A DNA stretch of 47,591 nt, taken from positions 1 through 47,591 of the forward strand of contig CAZFWP010000003.1 in assembly GCA_964522805.1 (NCBI GenBank), given 5' to 3'. Source of the stretch: CAZBYL01 sp964522805. Its GTDB lineage: Bacteria; Synergistota; Synergistia; Synergistales; Synergistaceae. Positions 25,862 through 33,785 of the stretch are shown here, one piece after another. Below the pieces are notes generated by a model, which saw only the letters and a list, made by a program, of their open reading frames with translations, had not been told where the DNA came from and searched no databases. The first letter of the stretch is position 1; every line of letters begins with the position of its first letter. Made by a program: the position numbers and the translations under genes.

Positions 25862-26023
25862 CTACTCCATAAATTTTTTCATTGCGAAAGCAAGAACTGC
25901 TACGCCAAGAACCATGGCGACTACTCCCGCGTTAGAGAAAACGGAACCGTCGGCCGCCTCCGCAGGGACGGCACAGAACAGTGCGGTGCATAGAAAAACG
26001 GTGCAAGCATTATTAGGCTTCAT
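25862..26023 (-). CDS. 53-residue exported/membrane protein
   Basis: Read from the bases: an ATG at 26023, a stop at 25862-25864 and a GGAAGGTGG ribosome site 9 bases upstream. The peptide begins MKPNNACTVFLCTALFCAVP with a signal-like helix ending AEAADG, then a short stretch and a second helix (GVVAMVLGVAVLAFAMKK) with a Lys-Lys stop and ending FME. This layout suggests a cleaved, single-span membrane protein with its N-terminal side outside. It has its own promoter at 26095-26122 and is the first gene upstream of the secreted protein and oadG-oadB. I do not recognise a family. Confidence 0.65.
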   Translation of the reverse strand: MKPNNACTVFLCTALFCAVPAEAADGSVFSNAGVVAMVLGVAVLAFAMKKFME

Positions 26024-26041
26024 AATGGAAAACCACCTTCC

Positions 26042-26122
26042 ATAAAAAACACCACCTTCGGGAAAGATCCCGAAGAGACGCTGTCCGCTCCTTTCTTATA
26101 GCATATAAAACATAAAAGTCAA
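26042..26122 (-). promoter_or_regulatory. Promoter and leader hairpin before the 53-residue protein
   Basis: On the minus strand TTGACT (26117-26122) and TATAAG (26095-26100) are 16 bases apart, a good sigma-70 pair. The leader then holds an 8-base perfect hairpin (cttcggga at 26056-26063 with 26068-26075) followed after 6 bases by six T (26044-26049), before the ribosome site of the 53-residue gene. This could be an attenuator-like structure; the gap between stem and T-run makes that uncertain. Confidence 0.55.
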
Positions 26123-26541
26123 CGGTTATTTCTTTCCATAGATGTTTTTGGAAAAATGTTGGAATATATAATAAATTCTGTGTTTATGCGAGGTTGAAGC
26201 CGTGTAAAGTAACGCTTTTTAAATGACGCACCTAACAGGCGGTTTCAATCGCTGCCGCGGTTAGGAGAGGCGGCGAAGAAGAGGGCTGTTCTTCGGAGCT
26301 AAAAGAGCTGTTTAGTGGTAATTTATGCCGCATAGGCTGATAAAATCTTTTAAAATATATTTTATAATAAGCAACGGCAGAATATCTAAAGATATTATCT
26401 GTTTTGAGTGCGGACTATAGAGAAGCGATGGTTTTAGACGGAAGCAAGAGTGCTTTGTTTTTTGCATCGATGTGGACTGCGTAGCAAATAAAACATCTTC
26501 GCGGCTGATAAACCGGCCGTGTATTACAAGGGGGCAATCTA
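26123..26541. other. Divergent intergenic region with tandem hairpins
   Basis: About 420 bases between the minus-strand small-protein promoter and the histidine phosphatase gene. A hairpin with arms cctaac (26231-26236) and gttagg (26260-26265), with an inner gcgg/ccgc pairing, is followed by a 7-base hairpin (cgaagaa 26274-26280, ttcttcg 26289-26295). The rest is A/T-rich. A 13-codon frame (ATG at 26224) runs through the first hairpin without a ribosome site. I match no known riboswitch. Confidence 0.4.
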
Positions 26542-27198
26542 ATGGCTGCGGATAAGAAAGCGCAATATATTCTATTAATGAGACATGCAAAACCGGAGCT
26601 CCCTTTTGGGGGAAAGATCTACTACGGCAGTACTGACTATCCTCTTTCGGAGTCCGGCTGCGCTTGCGCCGCTTCTTTGCGCGGCGCTTTGGCGGGATTG
26701 GAACTTGAGGCCGTCTATTCAAGCGACTTGGAACGGGCGCGCCGCACTGCTGAATTGGCTCTGCCTAAGTATGCTGATAAGGTCACTATTGTTCCCGGGC
26801 TTCGCGAAATTCACTTAGGCGAATGGGAGGGCAAAACTTTTGACGAGGTTCGTTCCTCATGGAAAGAGATTTATGAGGCTAGAGGTGCCTCTTTTGATTC
26901 AGTGTCCCCCCCCGGCGGGGAGAGTTTTAAAGAGCTCCAGAAGCGTACTGTGCCGGCTTTTGAAAAGATACTGGAACAGTCGGACGGCGGTAATATTTTG
27001 ATTGTGGCTCACGGCGGCGTGATATGGACGCTGATGTGCCGTTATTTTGATTTTGAGCTGAATAATCTTTTCTTTCACTCGATGGACTATTGCGGCATAC
27101 ATGTATTAAAGAGGATAGAAATAAAAAAAGCGAACAGCGAAGAGAGTGAGAAGCTGCTTTGTCTCTCTAAGTATAACTGGAGCGCCGATGTTATCTGA
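26542..27198 (+). CDS. Histidine phosphatase family protein (CobC/phosphoglycerate mutase-like)
   Basis: This 218-residue cytoplasmic phosphatase of histidine phosphatase branch 1 uses a phospho-histidine intermediate. The catalytic motif is LLMRHAKPELPFGG (RHA in place of the more common RHG). It is followed by GSTDYPLSESG, YSSDLERARRTAELA, REIHLGEWEGKTFDEV and the second catalytic His in ILIVAHGGVIW. Such proteins include alpha-ribazole phosphatase (CobC) and broad-specificity phosphatases. The cobalamin genes cobU and cobS lie about 8 kb away on the other strand, so a CobC role is possible but not shown by adjacency. An AAGGGGG ribosome site precedes the ATG. The next gene starts 23 bases downstream. 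Confidence 0.85.
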   Translation: MAADKKAQYILLMRHAKPELPFGGKIYYGSTDYPLSESGCACAASLRGALAGLELEAVYSSDLERARRTAELALPKYADKVTIVPGLREIHLGEWEGKTFDEVRSSWKEIYEARGASFDSVSPPGGESFKELQKRTVPAFEKILEQSDGGNILIVAHGGVIWTLMCRYFDFELNNLFFHSMDYCGIHVLKRIEIKKANSEESEKLLCLSKYNWSADVI

Positions 27199-27220
27199 AG
27201 TATATGAGGAGGCTTTTAAA

Positions 27221-27769
27221 ATGAGAAAAAGCAGAGGAAGTACGTCTGCGGTTTTGGTTGCTCTGTTTGTGATAGCTTCTGTGGCTGTTTCGGGTTATCT
27301 TGTACTGGAGACAATTAAGAACAGAAATTACGATTGCGGAGTAAAGTCACTTGAGGCCGAGGACTTTGTTGCGGCAAGGGAGTATTTTATTAAGGCTAAT
27401 AAGTACAGCTTGCGCCCGAAGGAAGAGATCCTCGACGCTTTGGCGGAGTGTTATGCAGCGACAGGTGAGAGTGCGGAAGCTAAATCCTGCTATGAGAAGC
27501 TCATTTCCTTAGATCCCCATAACATGGAATACCGCTACGAGCTTGGACGGATATGTATAGCTGATAAGGATTACAAAGCGGCGGAACAGCAGATACGCAT
27601 ATTGCGAGGGATGAAAAATCCTCAGGCTGAGGATTATGCCGATGAGCTGACGGGTTCTATGCAGACAGGCATGGTAAAGGGAATATTTAAAGACTTCCTT
27701 AAGAAATTGGCCCCCGCCCTTGGTGATATTCCCGGATTGAGCGATACGCCTGAAAAAGGAGACAACTGA
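27221..27769 (+). CDS. Membrane-anchored TPR protein
   Basis: The ATG at 27221 follows a strong GAGGAGG site and gives 182 residues. An N-terminal membrane anchor (SAVLVALFVIASVAVSGYLV) is followed by two to three tetratricopeptide-like repeats: AEDFVAAREYFIKANKYS, LAECYAATGESAEAKSCYEKL, RYELGRICIADKDYKAAEQQI. The tail ends PGLSDTPEKGDN. It should sit in the inner membrane with the TPR region exposed, probably to the periplasm, as a protein-interaction platform. The following exported-protein gene starts only 2 bases after its stop, so the two are coupled. Confidence 0.82.
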   Translation: MRKSRGSTSAVLVALFVIASVAVSGYLVLETIKNRNYDCGVKSLEAEDFVAAREYFIKANKYSLRPKEEILDALAECYAATGESAEAKSCYEKLISLDPHNMEYRYELGRICIADKDYKAAEQQIRILRGMKNPQAEDYADELTGSMQTGMVKGIFKDFLKKLAPALGDIPGLSDTPEKGDN

Positions 27770-27770
27770 T

Positions 27771-28778
27771 ATGATTATCAGTCGTGCGGCGGCGGTGGTT
27801 TCCGCTTTTATTCTTGCCGTGTTGTGTCAATGTTCCGCTGTTTTTGCCGCAGAACCGGGGGTTGTCACCAATACGAAAACCCAAGCTCATAAAGAGTTGT
27901 TTGATATCCCCATTTTGATGACACCGGCAAAGGGTCTTAATTTGGCGAAAAGCCGCAGCGGCTGTCTGGATAAGGCGAAGAAGGTGGTTATAGAAGCCTC
28001 TGAAATAAGAGTGAGCTATGAAAAACTACTTCAGGAGTTTAACGGTGAGAACCTTAAAAAAGCCGGTATGAGTGTGAAGCTTCGTTCTGATTATATATGG
28101 AACGGCACAAGAACCACACTGCTTAAGATCTTCCAAAAAGAGGAAAAAACGGTTGTCGGTAAATGGGTTCTGCTGATAGACAGGGGAGAGAAGAGCTGGC
28201 TGGTCAACGGGCTCTATGATTCAAAAGATCAGAAACGATCTGAAATGGTGCTGAATATGTTAAAGTCCGCCTATTGGGATGAAGCTCCGGCGGAGGCGAT
28301 GGCAGAGTCAGCGCCTCTGGGAAGCATCAACACCGACGGTCTTGATATGAAGCTTGCCGGCATCAGACACGGAGCTTTTGTCTACACAAGGGACGGTTTT
28401 CTGCCGACTAAACATGCAGACGGAACCTTCTTTGTTGTCTACCGTCACCCCAATAAAAGCCTGATTACTCCGGAGCAGCGGCTGTCATACGCTAAAACTG
28501 AGCTGGCTAATATTGAAAAGGATAAGAGTCTTGATATCATCTCTGAGACAGCTGTTCAAATTGACCGCTTGGCGGGAGTGGAACTGGCCGCCTATACCAA
28601 TGAACCGCAAAAGAGCCTTCTCTTTGTGACTCTGCTCTTTGATGGCAAGGATGCGATAATTATGTCCGCCGTTGCCAAAGAAAATACCATCGATAATTTG
28701 GAGATGTTCCATAAACTCAGTTCCACATATTCTGACAGCGCGGCAGGCGCATTATGGAAGACGGAGGTTAGAAAATAA
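27771..28778 (+). CDS. Exported protein of unknown function
   Basis: The product (335 residues) starts with a signal peptide (MIISRAAAVVSAFILAVL...AVFAAEPG). I recognise no named domain. Two stretches look alike in layout: residues roughly 110-160 (LKIFQKEEKTVVGKWVLLID) and roughly 270-320 (AAYTNEPQKSLLFVTLLFDG) each have a hydrophobic beta pair followed by a helix ending in a Ser- or Lys-rich turn, as in DcrB/PsbP-like folds. This hint is inference. The gene follows the TPR gene by 1 base and overlaps the next gene by 1 base (TAATG), so the three are translationally coupled. Confidence 0.72.
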   Translation: MIISRAAAVVSAFILAVLCQCSAVFAAEPGVVTNTKTQAHKELFDIPILMTPAKGLNLAKSRSGCLDKAKKVVIEASEIRVSYEKLLQEFNGENLKKAGMSVKLRSDYIWNGTRTTLLKIFQKEEKTVVGKWVLLIDRGEKSWLVNGLYDSKDQKRSEMVLNMLKSAYWDEAPAEAMAESAPLGSINTDGLDMKLAGIRHGAFVYTRDGFLPTKHADGTFFVVYRHPNKSLITPEQRLSYAKTELANIEKDKSLDIISETAVQIDRLAGVELAAYTNEPQKSLLFVTLLFDGKDAIIMSAVAKENTIDNLEMFHKLSSTYSDSAAGALWKTEVRK

Positions 28779-29635
28779 TGAAAAAAAGAGCAGTGGCGCT
28801 ATCGCTGGTTATCTCAGTAGTGACGGCCTTCGCGGGTCCTGCCGGGGCTTATTATTGTCCGCCGCCCCGCCAAGTATATCCAAGGCCTGTACACAATCAC
28901 CGCTACCACTATTATTATGACGATGAATATTATTACGATCACTATAACAGCGTTACTTTCACCTATGGCATCGGTATGCTGCTTGGTACAATCGCCGCCA
29001 ATAACAACGCGGCGGAACAGGCAAGACAGCAGGAAAGAGAGAGGAAGATAACTTCTGTCAGAGACCGCTGCAGGGAAGCGGCGGCAACGGAGACGGGACA
29101 CGTGGCGGAACTTATCGAGGGAACTGGGCTGAAGAACACTCTGGAATTCTTACAGAACTATTGGAACGCCAAGACAATGAGGACTTTCCTGGAGGACCGC
29201 AATAATATCGCCATTCTTACTATCACAGGCTTTGAAGATAATGTAAAAGTAGAATATACGTTTATGAAGGAATATAAAGAGGTGACAGTCAAGGCCTCCT
29301 CATCGGAGTATAAAATCGCCGAAGAGAAGAAGGCTTATTATAAAGAACCTCTGCCTAGATCGGAGCTAAGTCTGATTTTGGGTATGGACTTGGCAGATGC
29401 TCTTCGCAGTGCCTCCGGTTATCTGGTGGCGCAGAATGTGGTGAAGGGTACGGCCTCGGCCTTTGCCGGCATCGCTCCCGGAGATGCTGTCATAAAAATT
29501 GACGCCTACGAGACTAAGAGTGTTGATGCGGCAAGAATATCTGCATATGTCTCAGCGCGTGCTCAGGCGAAGGCACTGCTAAAAGTTACCTTTATGCATG
29601 AAGGGAAGAAAAAGACGGCTGAGATCCAGCTTTAG
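28778..29635 (+). CDS. Exported Tyr/His-rich protein with C-terminal PDZ-like domain
   Basis: The product (285 residues) has a signal peptide (MKKRAVALSLVISVVTAF...AGAYYC) and then a striking Pro/His/Tyr/Asp segment (HNHRYHYYYDDEYYYDHY, residues about 40-57), possibly metal binding. A hydrophobic stretch (GIGMLLGTIAANNNAAEQ), a coiled Arg/Glu-rich region and a central beta-rich region follow. The last about 80 residues resemble a PDZ domain: YLVAQNVVKGTASAFAGIAPGDAVIKI. PDZ domains of this kind bind peptide C-termini or act in envelope proteases, but no protease domain is present. It is the last gene of a four-gene run and overlaps the preceding stop by 1 base. Confidence 0.78.
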   Translation: MKKRAVALSLVISVVTAFAGPAGAYYCPPPRQVYPRPVHNHRYHYYYDDEYYYDHYNSVTFTYGIGMLLGTIAANNNAAEQARQQERERKITSVRDRCREAAATETGHVAELIEGTGLKNTLEFLQNYWNAKTMRTFLEDRNNIAILTITGFEDNVKVEYTFMKEYKEVTVKASSSEYKIAEEKKAYYKEPLPRSELSLILGMDLADALRSASGYLVAQNVVKGTASAFAGIAPGDAVIKIDAYETKSVDAARISAYVSARAQAKALLKVTFMHEGKKKTAEIQL

Positions 29636-29745
29636 GCGTTGCCTTAGACGAAAAGATTTGAACGCCGTAAAGTTAAATTGTGCGGCTGTTGATAAAGCGG
29701 ACGTGGATTATACCCCGCCCGCTTTTGATATTTTGCGCCGCTGTT

Positions 29746-29777
29746 GCAGGCTGTGCGAGTTTAAACTCGCAGCCTGC
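29746..29777. terminator. Stem-loop between convergent genes
   Basis: An inverted repeat with arms gcaggctgtgcgagttt (29746-29762) and aaactcgcagcctgc (29763-29777), imperfect only by a 2-base bulge. It lies in the 198-base gap between the PDZ-like gene and metH. It has no long T-run, so it may be a terminator or a stabilising hairpin. Confidence 0.6.
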
Positions 29778-29833
29778 TGTTATCCGCCACGCATACATGC
29801 CGCCACGGGGCAGTGCTGCGCAGACGGCTCTTT

Positions 29834-32212
29834 TTAAGCAGTACCTTGATGTTTTCCGGCTATTCTCACGCTCTCCATCGCGTCTTTTGCGTAGAAGTCG
29901 GCGCCCACATGGATGGCTAAGGCCGGCGTGAGGACGGCTCCGCCGACGATGACGGTGACATGGGGACACTCTTTGCGAATTTCTTCAATGGTCGTCTTCA
30001 TGCTGGTTACTGTTGTGGTCATCAGCGCACTGAGTCCTGCAAGAGCGGCGCCGCTTTCTTTGAGTGCGGCGACAACTCTTTCCGGCGGGACGTCTCTCCC
30101 TAGGTCGATGACCTCGAAGTTGTAGTTTTCCATAATCACTTTGACAATGTTTTTGCCGATATCATGGATGTCGCCGTGAACCGTTGCCAATACTATTTTT
30201 GTGCGTGTCCCGGCAGACGGCACGTCACTTTTAGCCAGATCTTCGCGCAGACGTTCAAAGGAGCTCTTCGCCGCTTCTGCGGATTTTATTAGCTGCGGCA
30301 AAAATATTTTTTGATTTTCGTAATTTTGACCAACGGAGTCAAGAGCAGGGACGATTATCGTCTCAATTATCTCAAGAGGACTCTTCTTAGTGAGAAGCAA
30401 TTCCGTCGCTGTCCGGGCTTCTTTTTTCAGACCTTTGACTATGGCGTAAGGAAGGCTTGCTGTCTCGCACTCTTTAGTAACGGGTTGTTCAGCGCAGCCG
30501 GAGTATTTCTCGATGTAGTCTGATGAGTCTCTGTCTTTGCCGCTAAGGACCCTGTATGCGGCAACGGTCTCCGCCATGCCGCTGTCCTGCGGGTTCATAA
30601 TTGGTGCGTCCAGCCCTTCTGCGAGAGCCATGGCCAGCATTGTTCTGTTGATAATCGGGCGGGATGGCAGTCCGAAGGAGACGTTGCTTACTCCGAGCAC
30701 TGTTTTCAGCCCTAGCTTCTCTTTTATCAGCCGCACTGCCTTTAAAGTCTCTCCTGCTTGGCTTTGCTGCGCCGAAGCCGTCATCACCAGACAGTCGATT
30801 AAAAGGTCTTCTTTGCGAATGCCGGCGGCGATTGCGGCTTTCATAATCTTTTCCGCTATCGCCAGGCGCGCCTCTGCCGTTTCGGGAATGCCGTTGTCAT
30901 CTAGAGTCAGTCCCAGTACCGCCGCACCGTATTTTTTAGCGATGGGAAGTATAGCAGACAAAGATTCTTCCTTGCCGTTTACTGAATTTATCAGCGGCTT
31001 ACCGTTATATATCCTTGCGGCGCGTTCAAGGGCCTGCGGATTTGATGAATCAAGCTGCAGAGGCAGGTCGCTTATCGCCTGTATCTCCTTGACGGCTGAG
31101 GCGAGAACTTCCGCTTCGTCAATATCGGGCAGCCCCATGTTGACGTCAAGCACCGACGCGCCCTGATCCTGCTGACGAATCGCTTCGCGGAGGATAAAGT
31201 CCATATCTTTGTTTCTGATGGCCGCTTGCAGGTTTTTTTTGCCTGTAGGGTTCAGTCTCTCTCCGATAATAACCGTGTCTTTGCCAAAATAGACCGGTTT
31301 TGAGGGAGAGCAGACGGCTGTTACCGGTGTGCTGTGCGGCTCACTTTTCGTGACTTCTGCGGTTGCTGCCTTGAGATTTCTTATGTACTGCGGTGTTGTT
31401 CCGCAACAGCCGCCGAGGATAGAAACTCCGGCCTCGGCAAATTTTTTCATATATTGTGCGAACTCTTCGGCGGTAATGTCATACTTTGTCTCCTGCTCCA
31501 CAATTACCGGCAAACCGGCGTTGGGCTGTACGATTACCGGAATCGAAGCCGCTGTCAGAACTCGTTCCACAATCGGCTCAAGCTGTTTCGGCCCAAGAGA
31601 ACAGTTCACTCCCAGAGCGTCAGCTCCCAAAGCTTCAAGGGTCATAACCATTGACTCCACCGTTGTGCCGAAGAAGGTAGTCCCATTTTCTTCAAAGCTC
31701 ATGGTGGCCAATAGAGGCAGCCGGGAGTTTTCTTTCGCTGCGATCATTGCGGCCTTGATTTCATAGAGGTCGGTAAAGGTTTCCAGTGAGATCATATCCG
31801 CTCCTGCGGCGTCCCCTGCCCGTACAATCTCCGCAAAAACCTCGACAGCCTCTTCAAAGGAGAGGTCTCCCGTAGGTTCCATCACTCTGCCGCATGGACC
31901 GATATCAAGGGCGACAAACTTGCCCTCATAAGCTTCCACAGCCTTTCGGGCTGTTTTCACAGCGGCGGTGACCAGCTCTTCCACGCTGTGTCCGGCTTTT
32001 TGCGCCTTATATCTATTGGCTCCGAAGGTGTTGGCCAAGATGACGTCAGCGCCGGCCTCCAGGTATTCGCGGTGAATGGACTCGATAATTTCAGGATTTG
32101 TCAGGTTGAGCATTTCGGGGATACCACCGATTTTCAACCCTCTGTTTTGCAGCATCGTCCCCATTGCTCCGTCAAAAATCAGCACACTTCTTTGATTATT
32201 GGTGAATTCCAC
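29834..32212 (-). CDS. metH: Cobalamin-dependent methionine synthase, catalytic modules
   Basis: MetH transfers a methyl group from methyltetrahydrofolate through cobalamin to homocysteine. This cytoplasmic enzyme has three modules: a homocysteine-binding barrel (FDGAMGTMLQNRG; zinc cysteines in GVNCSLGP and GGCCGTTP), a pterin-binding barrel (GERLNPTGKK, DVNMGLP) and a B12 module with cap and the His ligand in GDIHDIGKNIV. The fourth, AdoMet-dependent reactivation module is missing; it is encoded separately just upstream (32196-32873). I chose a GTG at 32212, 8 bases after AGAGAGG, overlapping the upstream stop by 17 bases. An ATG at 32263, with AGGAG before it, would overlap by 68. It is the last gene of a run with metF. 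Confidence 0.95.
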   Translation of the reverse strand: MEFTNNQRSVLIFDGAMGTMLQNRGLKIGGIPEMLNLTNPEIIESIHREYLEAGADVILANTFGANRYKAQKAGHSVEELVTAAVKTARKAVEAYEGKFVALDIGPCGRVMEPTGDLSFEEAVEVFAEIVRAGDAAGADMISLETFTDLYEIKAAMIAAKENSRLPLLATMSFEENGTTFFGTTVESMVMTLEALGADALGVNCSLGPKQLEPIVERVLTAASIPVIVQPNAGLPVIVEQETKYDITAEEFAQYMKKFAEAGVSILGGCCGTTPQYIRNLKAATAEVTKSEPHSTPVTAVCSPSKPVYFGKDTVIIGERLNPTGKKNLQAAIRNKDMDFILREAIRQQDQGASVLDVNMGLPDIDEAEVLASAVKEIQAISDLPLQLDSSNPQALERAARIYNGKPLINSVNGKEESLSAILPIAKKYGAAVLGLTLDDNGIPETAEARLAIAEKIMKAAIAAGIRKEDLLIDCLVMTASAQQSQAGETLKAVRLIKEKLGLKTVLGVSNVSFGLPSRPIINRTMLAMALAEGLDAPIMNPQDSGMAETVAAYRVLSGKDRDSSDYIEKYSGCAEQPVTKECETASLPYAIVKGLKKEARTATELLLTKKSPLEIIETIIVPALDSVGQNYENQKIFLPQLIKSAEAAKSSFERLREDLAKSDVPSAGTRTKIVLATVHGDIHDIGKNIVKVIMENYNFEVIDLGRDVPPERVVAALKESGAALAGLSALMTTTVTSMKTTIEEIRKECPHVTVIVGGAVLTPALAIHVGADFYAKDAMESVRIAGKHQGTA

Positions 32213-32873
32213 AATAAAGGCCTCTCTTTCTATAAAGGCATGAGTCAGAAGCGGCGCAGACATCGCAGCTCCTGCCTCGCTCTTCCTCTCTGCTTGACAC
32301 GCCGATAATGGCGGTGACTGATTTTATCGGCGCCAGCATAAATGACTTAGTGACGCCGATGCCGGCTTTACGCCCCGCGTCCAAAGCCTCAATGATTTGC
32401 ACGGAAAATTCCAAAGGCATATCTTCATATCCGGGGCTAAAGCGCATGGTCAAGTGCTCCTGCGCTCCAATGGAGGCAAAAATATTCATCTCTTCCAGAT
32501 CGCAAAGCCCGTCTGCCATTGCCGAAGCCAGAGCATCGGCAATAACGGCCTCTGACATATCCTCTTTTTCCAAGCGGGAAATCAGCCTGTCTGCGCCGTG
32601 CCCCAGTGTAACAGCTAAAAGGAAGGCATTTTGGCAGTTCTCCAAAACCTTAGCGAGACTTGCGCTGCTGACGGCAAAAGAGCCGAAATCAACGATGTCG
32701 CCGCATAACTTGATGGCGAACCTTCGGCTGATGCTCTTTGTTGCGGCTGCGGCTTTCAGCTTATGATAAAGAGAGTCCATTTTCGCCGATAACTCGGCAT
32801 CCTGAGAAATTCTCTCCATGCCAAGCAGGCGCAAGGTCTCAGCTTCTATGCAGGCGGGGACTCTCTCAGCCAC
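32196..32873 (-). CDS. Methionine synthase reactivation-domain protein
   Basis: The product (225 residues) resembles the vitamin B12-dependent methionine synthase activation domain encoded as a separate protein. It would use S-adenosylmethionine and an electron donor to remethylate oxidised cobalamin on MetH. Visible features: an N-terminal helical part (LRLLGM), LAVTLGHGADRLISRLEKEDM, MRFSPGYEDMPLEFSVQI (the RFSPGY segment of the AdoMet site) and SFMLAPIKSVTAIIG. It ends with a cysteine-rich tail, CDVCAASDSCLYRKRG. The stand-alone form is known from Thermotoga maritima. It overlaps metF by 8 bases and metH by 17, so all three are coupled. It is assigned by motif and context, with high confidence. 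Confidence 0.88.
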   Translation of the reverse strand: MAERVPACIEAETLRLLGMERISQDAELSAKMDSLYHKLKAAAATKSISRRFAIKLCGDIVDFGSFAVSSASLAKVLENCQNAFLLAVTLGHGADRLISRLEKEDMSEAVIADALASAMADGLCDLEEMNIFASIGAQEHLTMRFSPGYEDMPLEFSVQIIEALDAGRKAGIGVTKSFMLAPIKSVTAIIGVSSREEERGRSCDVCAASDSCLYRKRGLYCGIHQ

Positions 32874-33738
32874 GTTTCACTCTCAAAGAATAAAGGATGC
32901 CGCGGATATTCTCGGAAATGCGCTTGGCGATATCCGGCTGGTTCATAGTATAGAGATGGATGCCGTCCACTCCGTTTGCCAGCAGATCGACAATCTGTGC
33001 CGTGGCATAGGCGATCCCGGCCTCTTTCATTGCCATGCTGTTGTGCCCGTAAGCGCGGATGATTCTCTGTACTTTTTCCGGAACCGAGGCACCGCACATC
33101 GAGACCATTCTGGTAATTTGTGAGGGCGAAGTAATGGGCATGATACCGGCTATTATCGGGATGTTAATGCCGCACTCGCGCGCCATCTCGCGAAAATCAT
33201 AAAAGAGGTTGTTGTCAAAAAAGAGCTGAGATATTAAAAAATCAGCACCGCACTCTGTTTTCTCCCGCAGCCTTTGAAGGTCTTCCTCCAGGGAATAGGC
33301 TTCTAGATGCTTTTCGGGATAACAGGCGGCAAAAATTTTAAAATCATATCTTGCTTTAATAAATGAAATCAGCTCAGAGGCATATTTAAAATCGCCGGTA
33401 GAATCGCCATCTGCAAGGTCACCGCGCAGTGCTAAGATGTTTTTAACGCCGCGTTTTTTAAGTTCGCTAAGAATGCCGTCCATCTGTTCCTTTGTGCTGC
33501 CAACGCAAGTTAAGTGGGCGACGGCTGGGATGTTATAACTATTTTGTATCTCTGAGGCGATTTCCACGGTATTATCCCTGCTTGTACCGCCTGCGCCGTA
33601 TGTGACGCTGATGAGATCGGGAGCCAGGCTCGCCAAGGCGTCTACTGTTGAGAATATTGAGTCAAGACCGTGCTGTCCCTTTGGGGGAAATATTTCAAAA
33701 GTCAGAGTGGGGCGTTTGGTTGGGGAAAAATCTATCAT
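32866..33738 (-). CDS. metF: Methylenetetrahydrofolate reductase
   Basis: MetF reduces 5,10-methylenetetrahydrofolate to 5-methyltetrahydrofolate with a flavin cofactor, supplying the methyl group for MetH. The 290 residues show FEIFPPKGQHGLD (N-terminal barrel strand with the catalytic Glu), SVTYGAGGTSRDNT, VAHLTCVGST, NILALRGD, and DFLISQLFFDNNLFYDF. NGVDGIHLYTMNQP is at the C-terminus. An AAAGGAGATC site precedes the ATG. It overlaps the reactivation gene by 8 bases, giving metF, reactivation protein, metH as a one-carbon operon. The Cof-type HAD gene ends 47 bases upstream on the same strand. I see no SAM or cobalamin riboswitch in the gap. Confidence 0.96.
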   Translation of the reverse strand: MIDFSPTKRPTLTFEIFPPKGQHGLDSIFSTVDALASLAPDLISVTYGAGGTSRDNTVEIASEIQNSYNIPAVAHLTCVGSTKEQMDGILSELKKRGVKNILALRGDLADGDSTGDFKYASELISFIKARYDFKIFAACYPEKHLEAYSLEEDLQRLREKTECGADFLISQLFFDNNLFYDFREMARECGINIPIIAGIMPITSPSQITRMVSMCGASVPEKVQRIIRAYGHNSMAMKEAGIAYATAQIVDLLANGVDGIHLYTMNQPDIAKRISENIRGILYSLRVKRG

Positions 33739-33785
33739 GGCAGATCTCCTTTGATAAAAAAATTAAATAAAGTATAACTGATATA

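Noticed and set aside
26312..26722. Minus-strand frame of 136 codons
   Set aside because: It overlaps the clear histidine phosphatase gene on the other strand and has a low-complexity Arg/Lys/Pro start and no ribosome site.
29834..32263. ATG at 32263 as metH start
   Set aside because: It has a fair ribosome site but would overlap the reactivation gene by 68 bases; the GTG at 32212 also has a site and overlaps by only 17. It stays possible.
33739..33785. SAM riboswitch upstream of metF
   Set aside because: Only 47 bases separate metF from the preceding gene, too few for a riboswitch.
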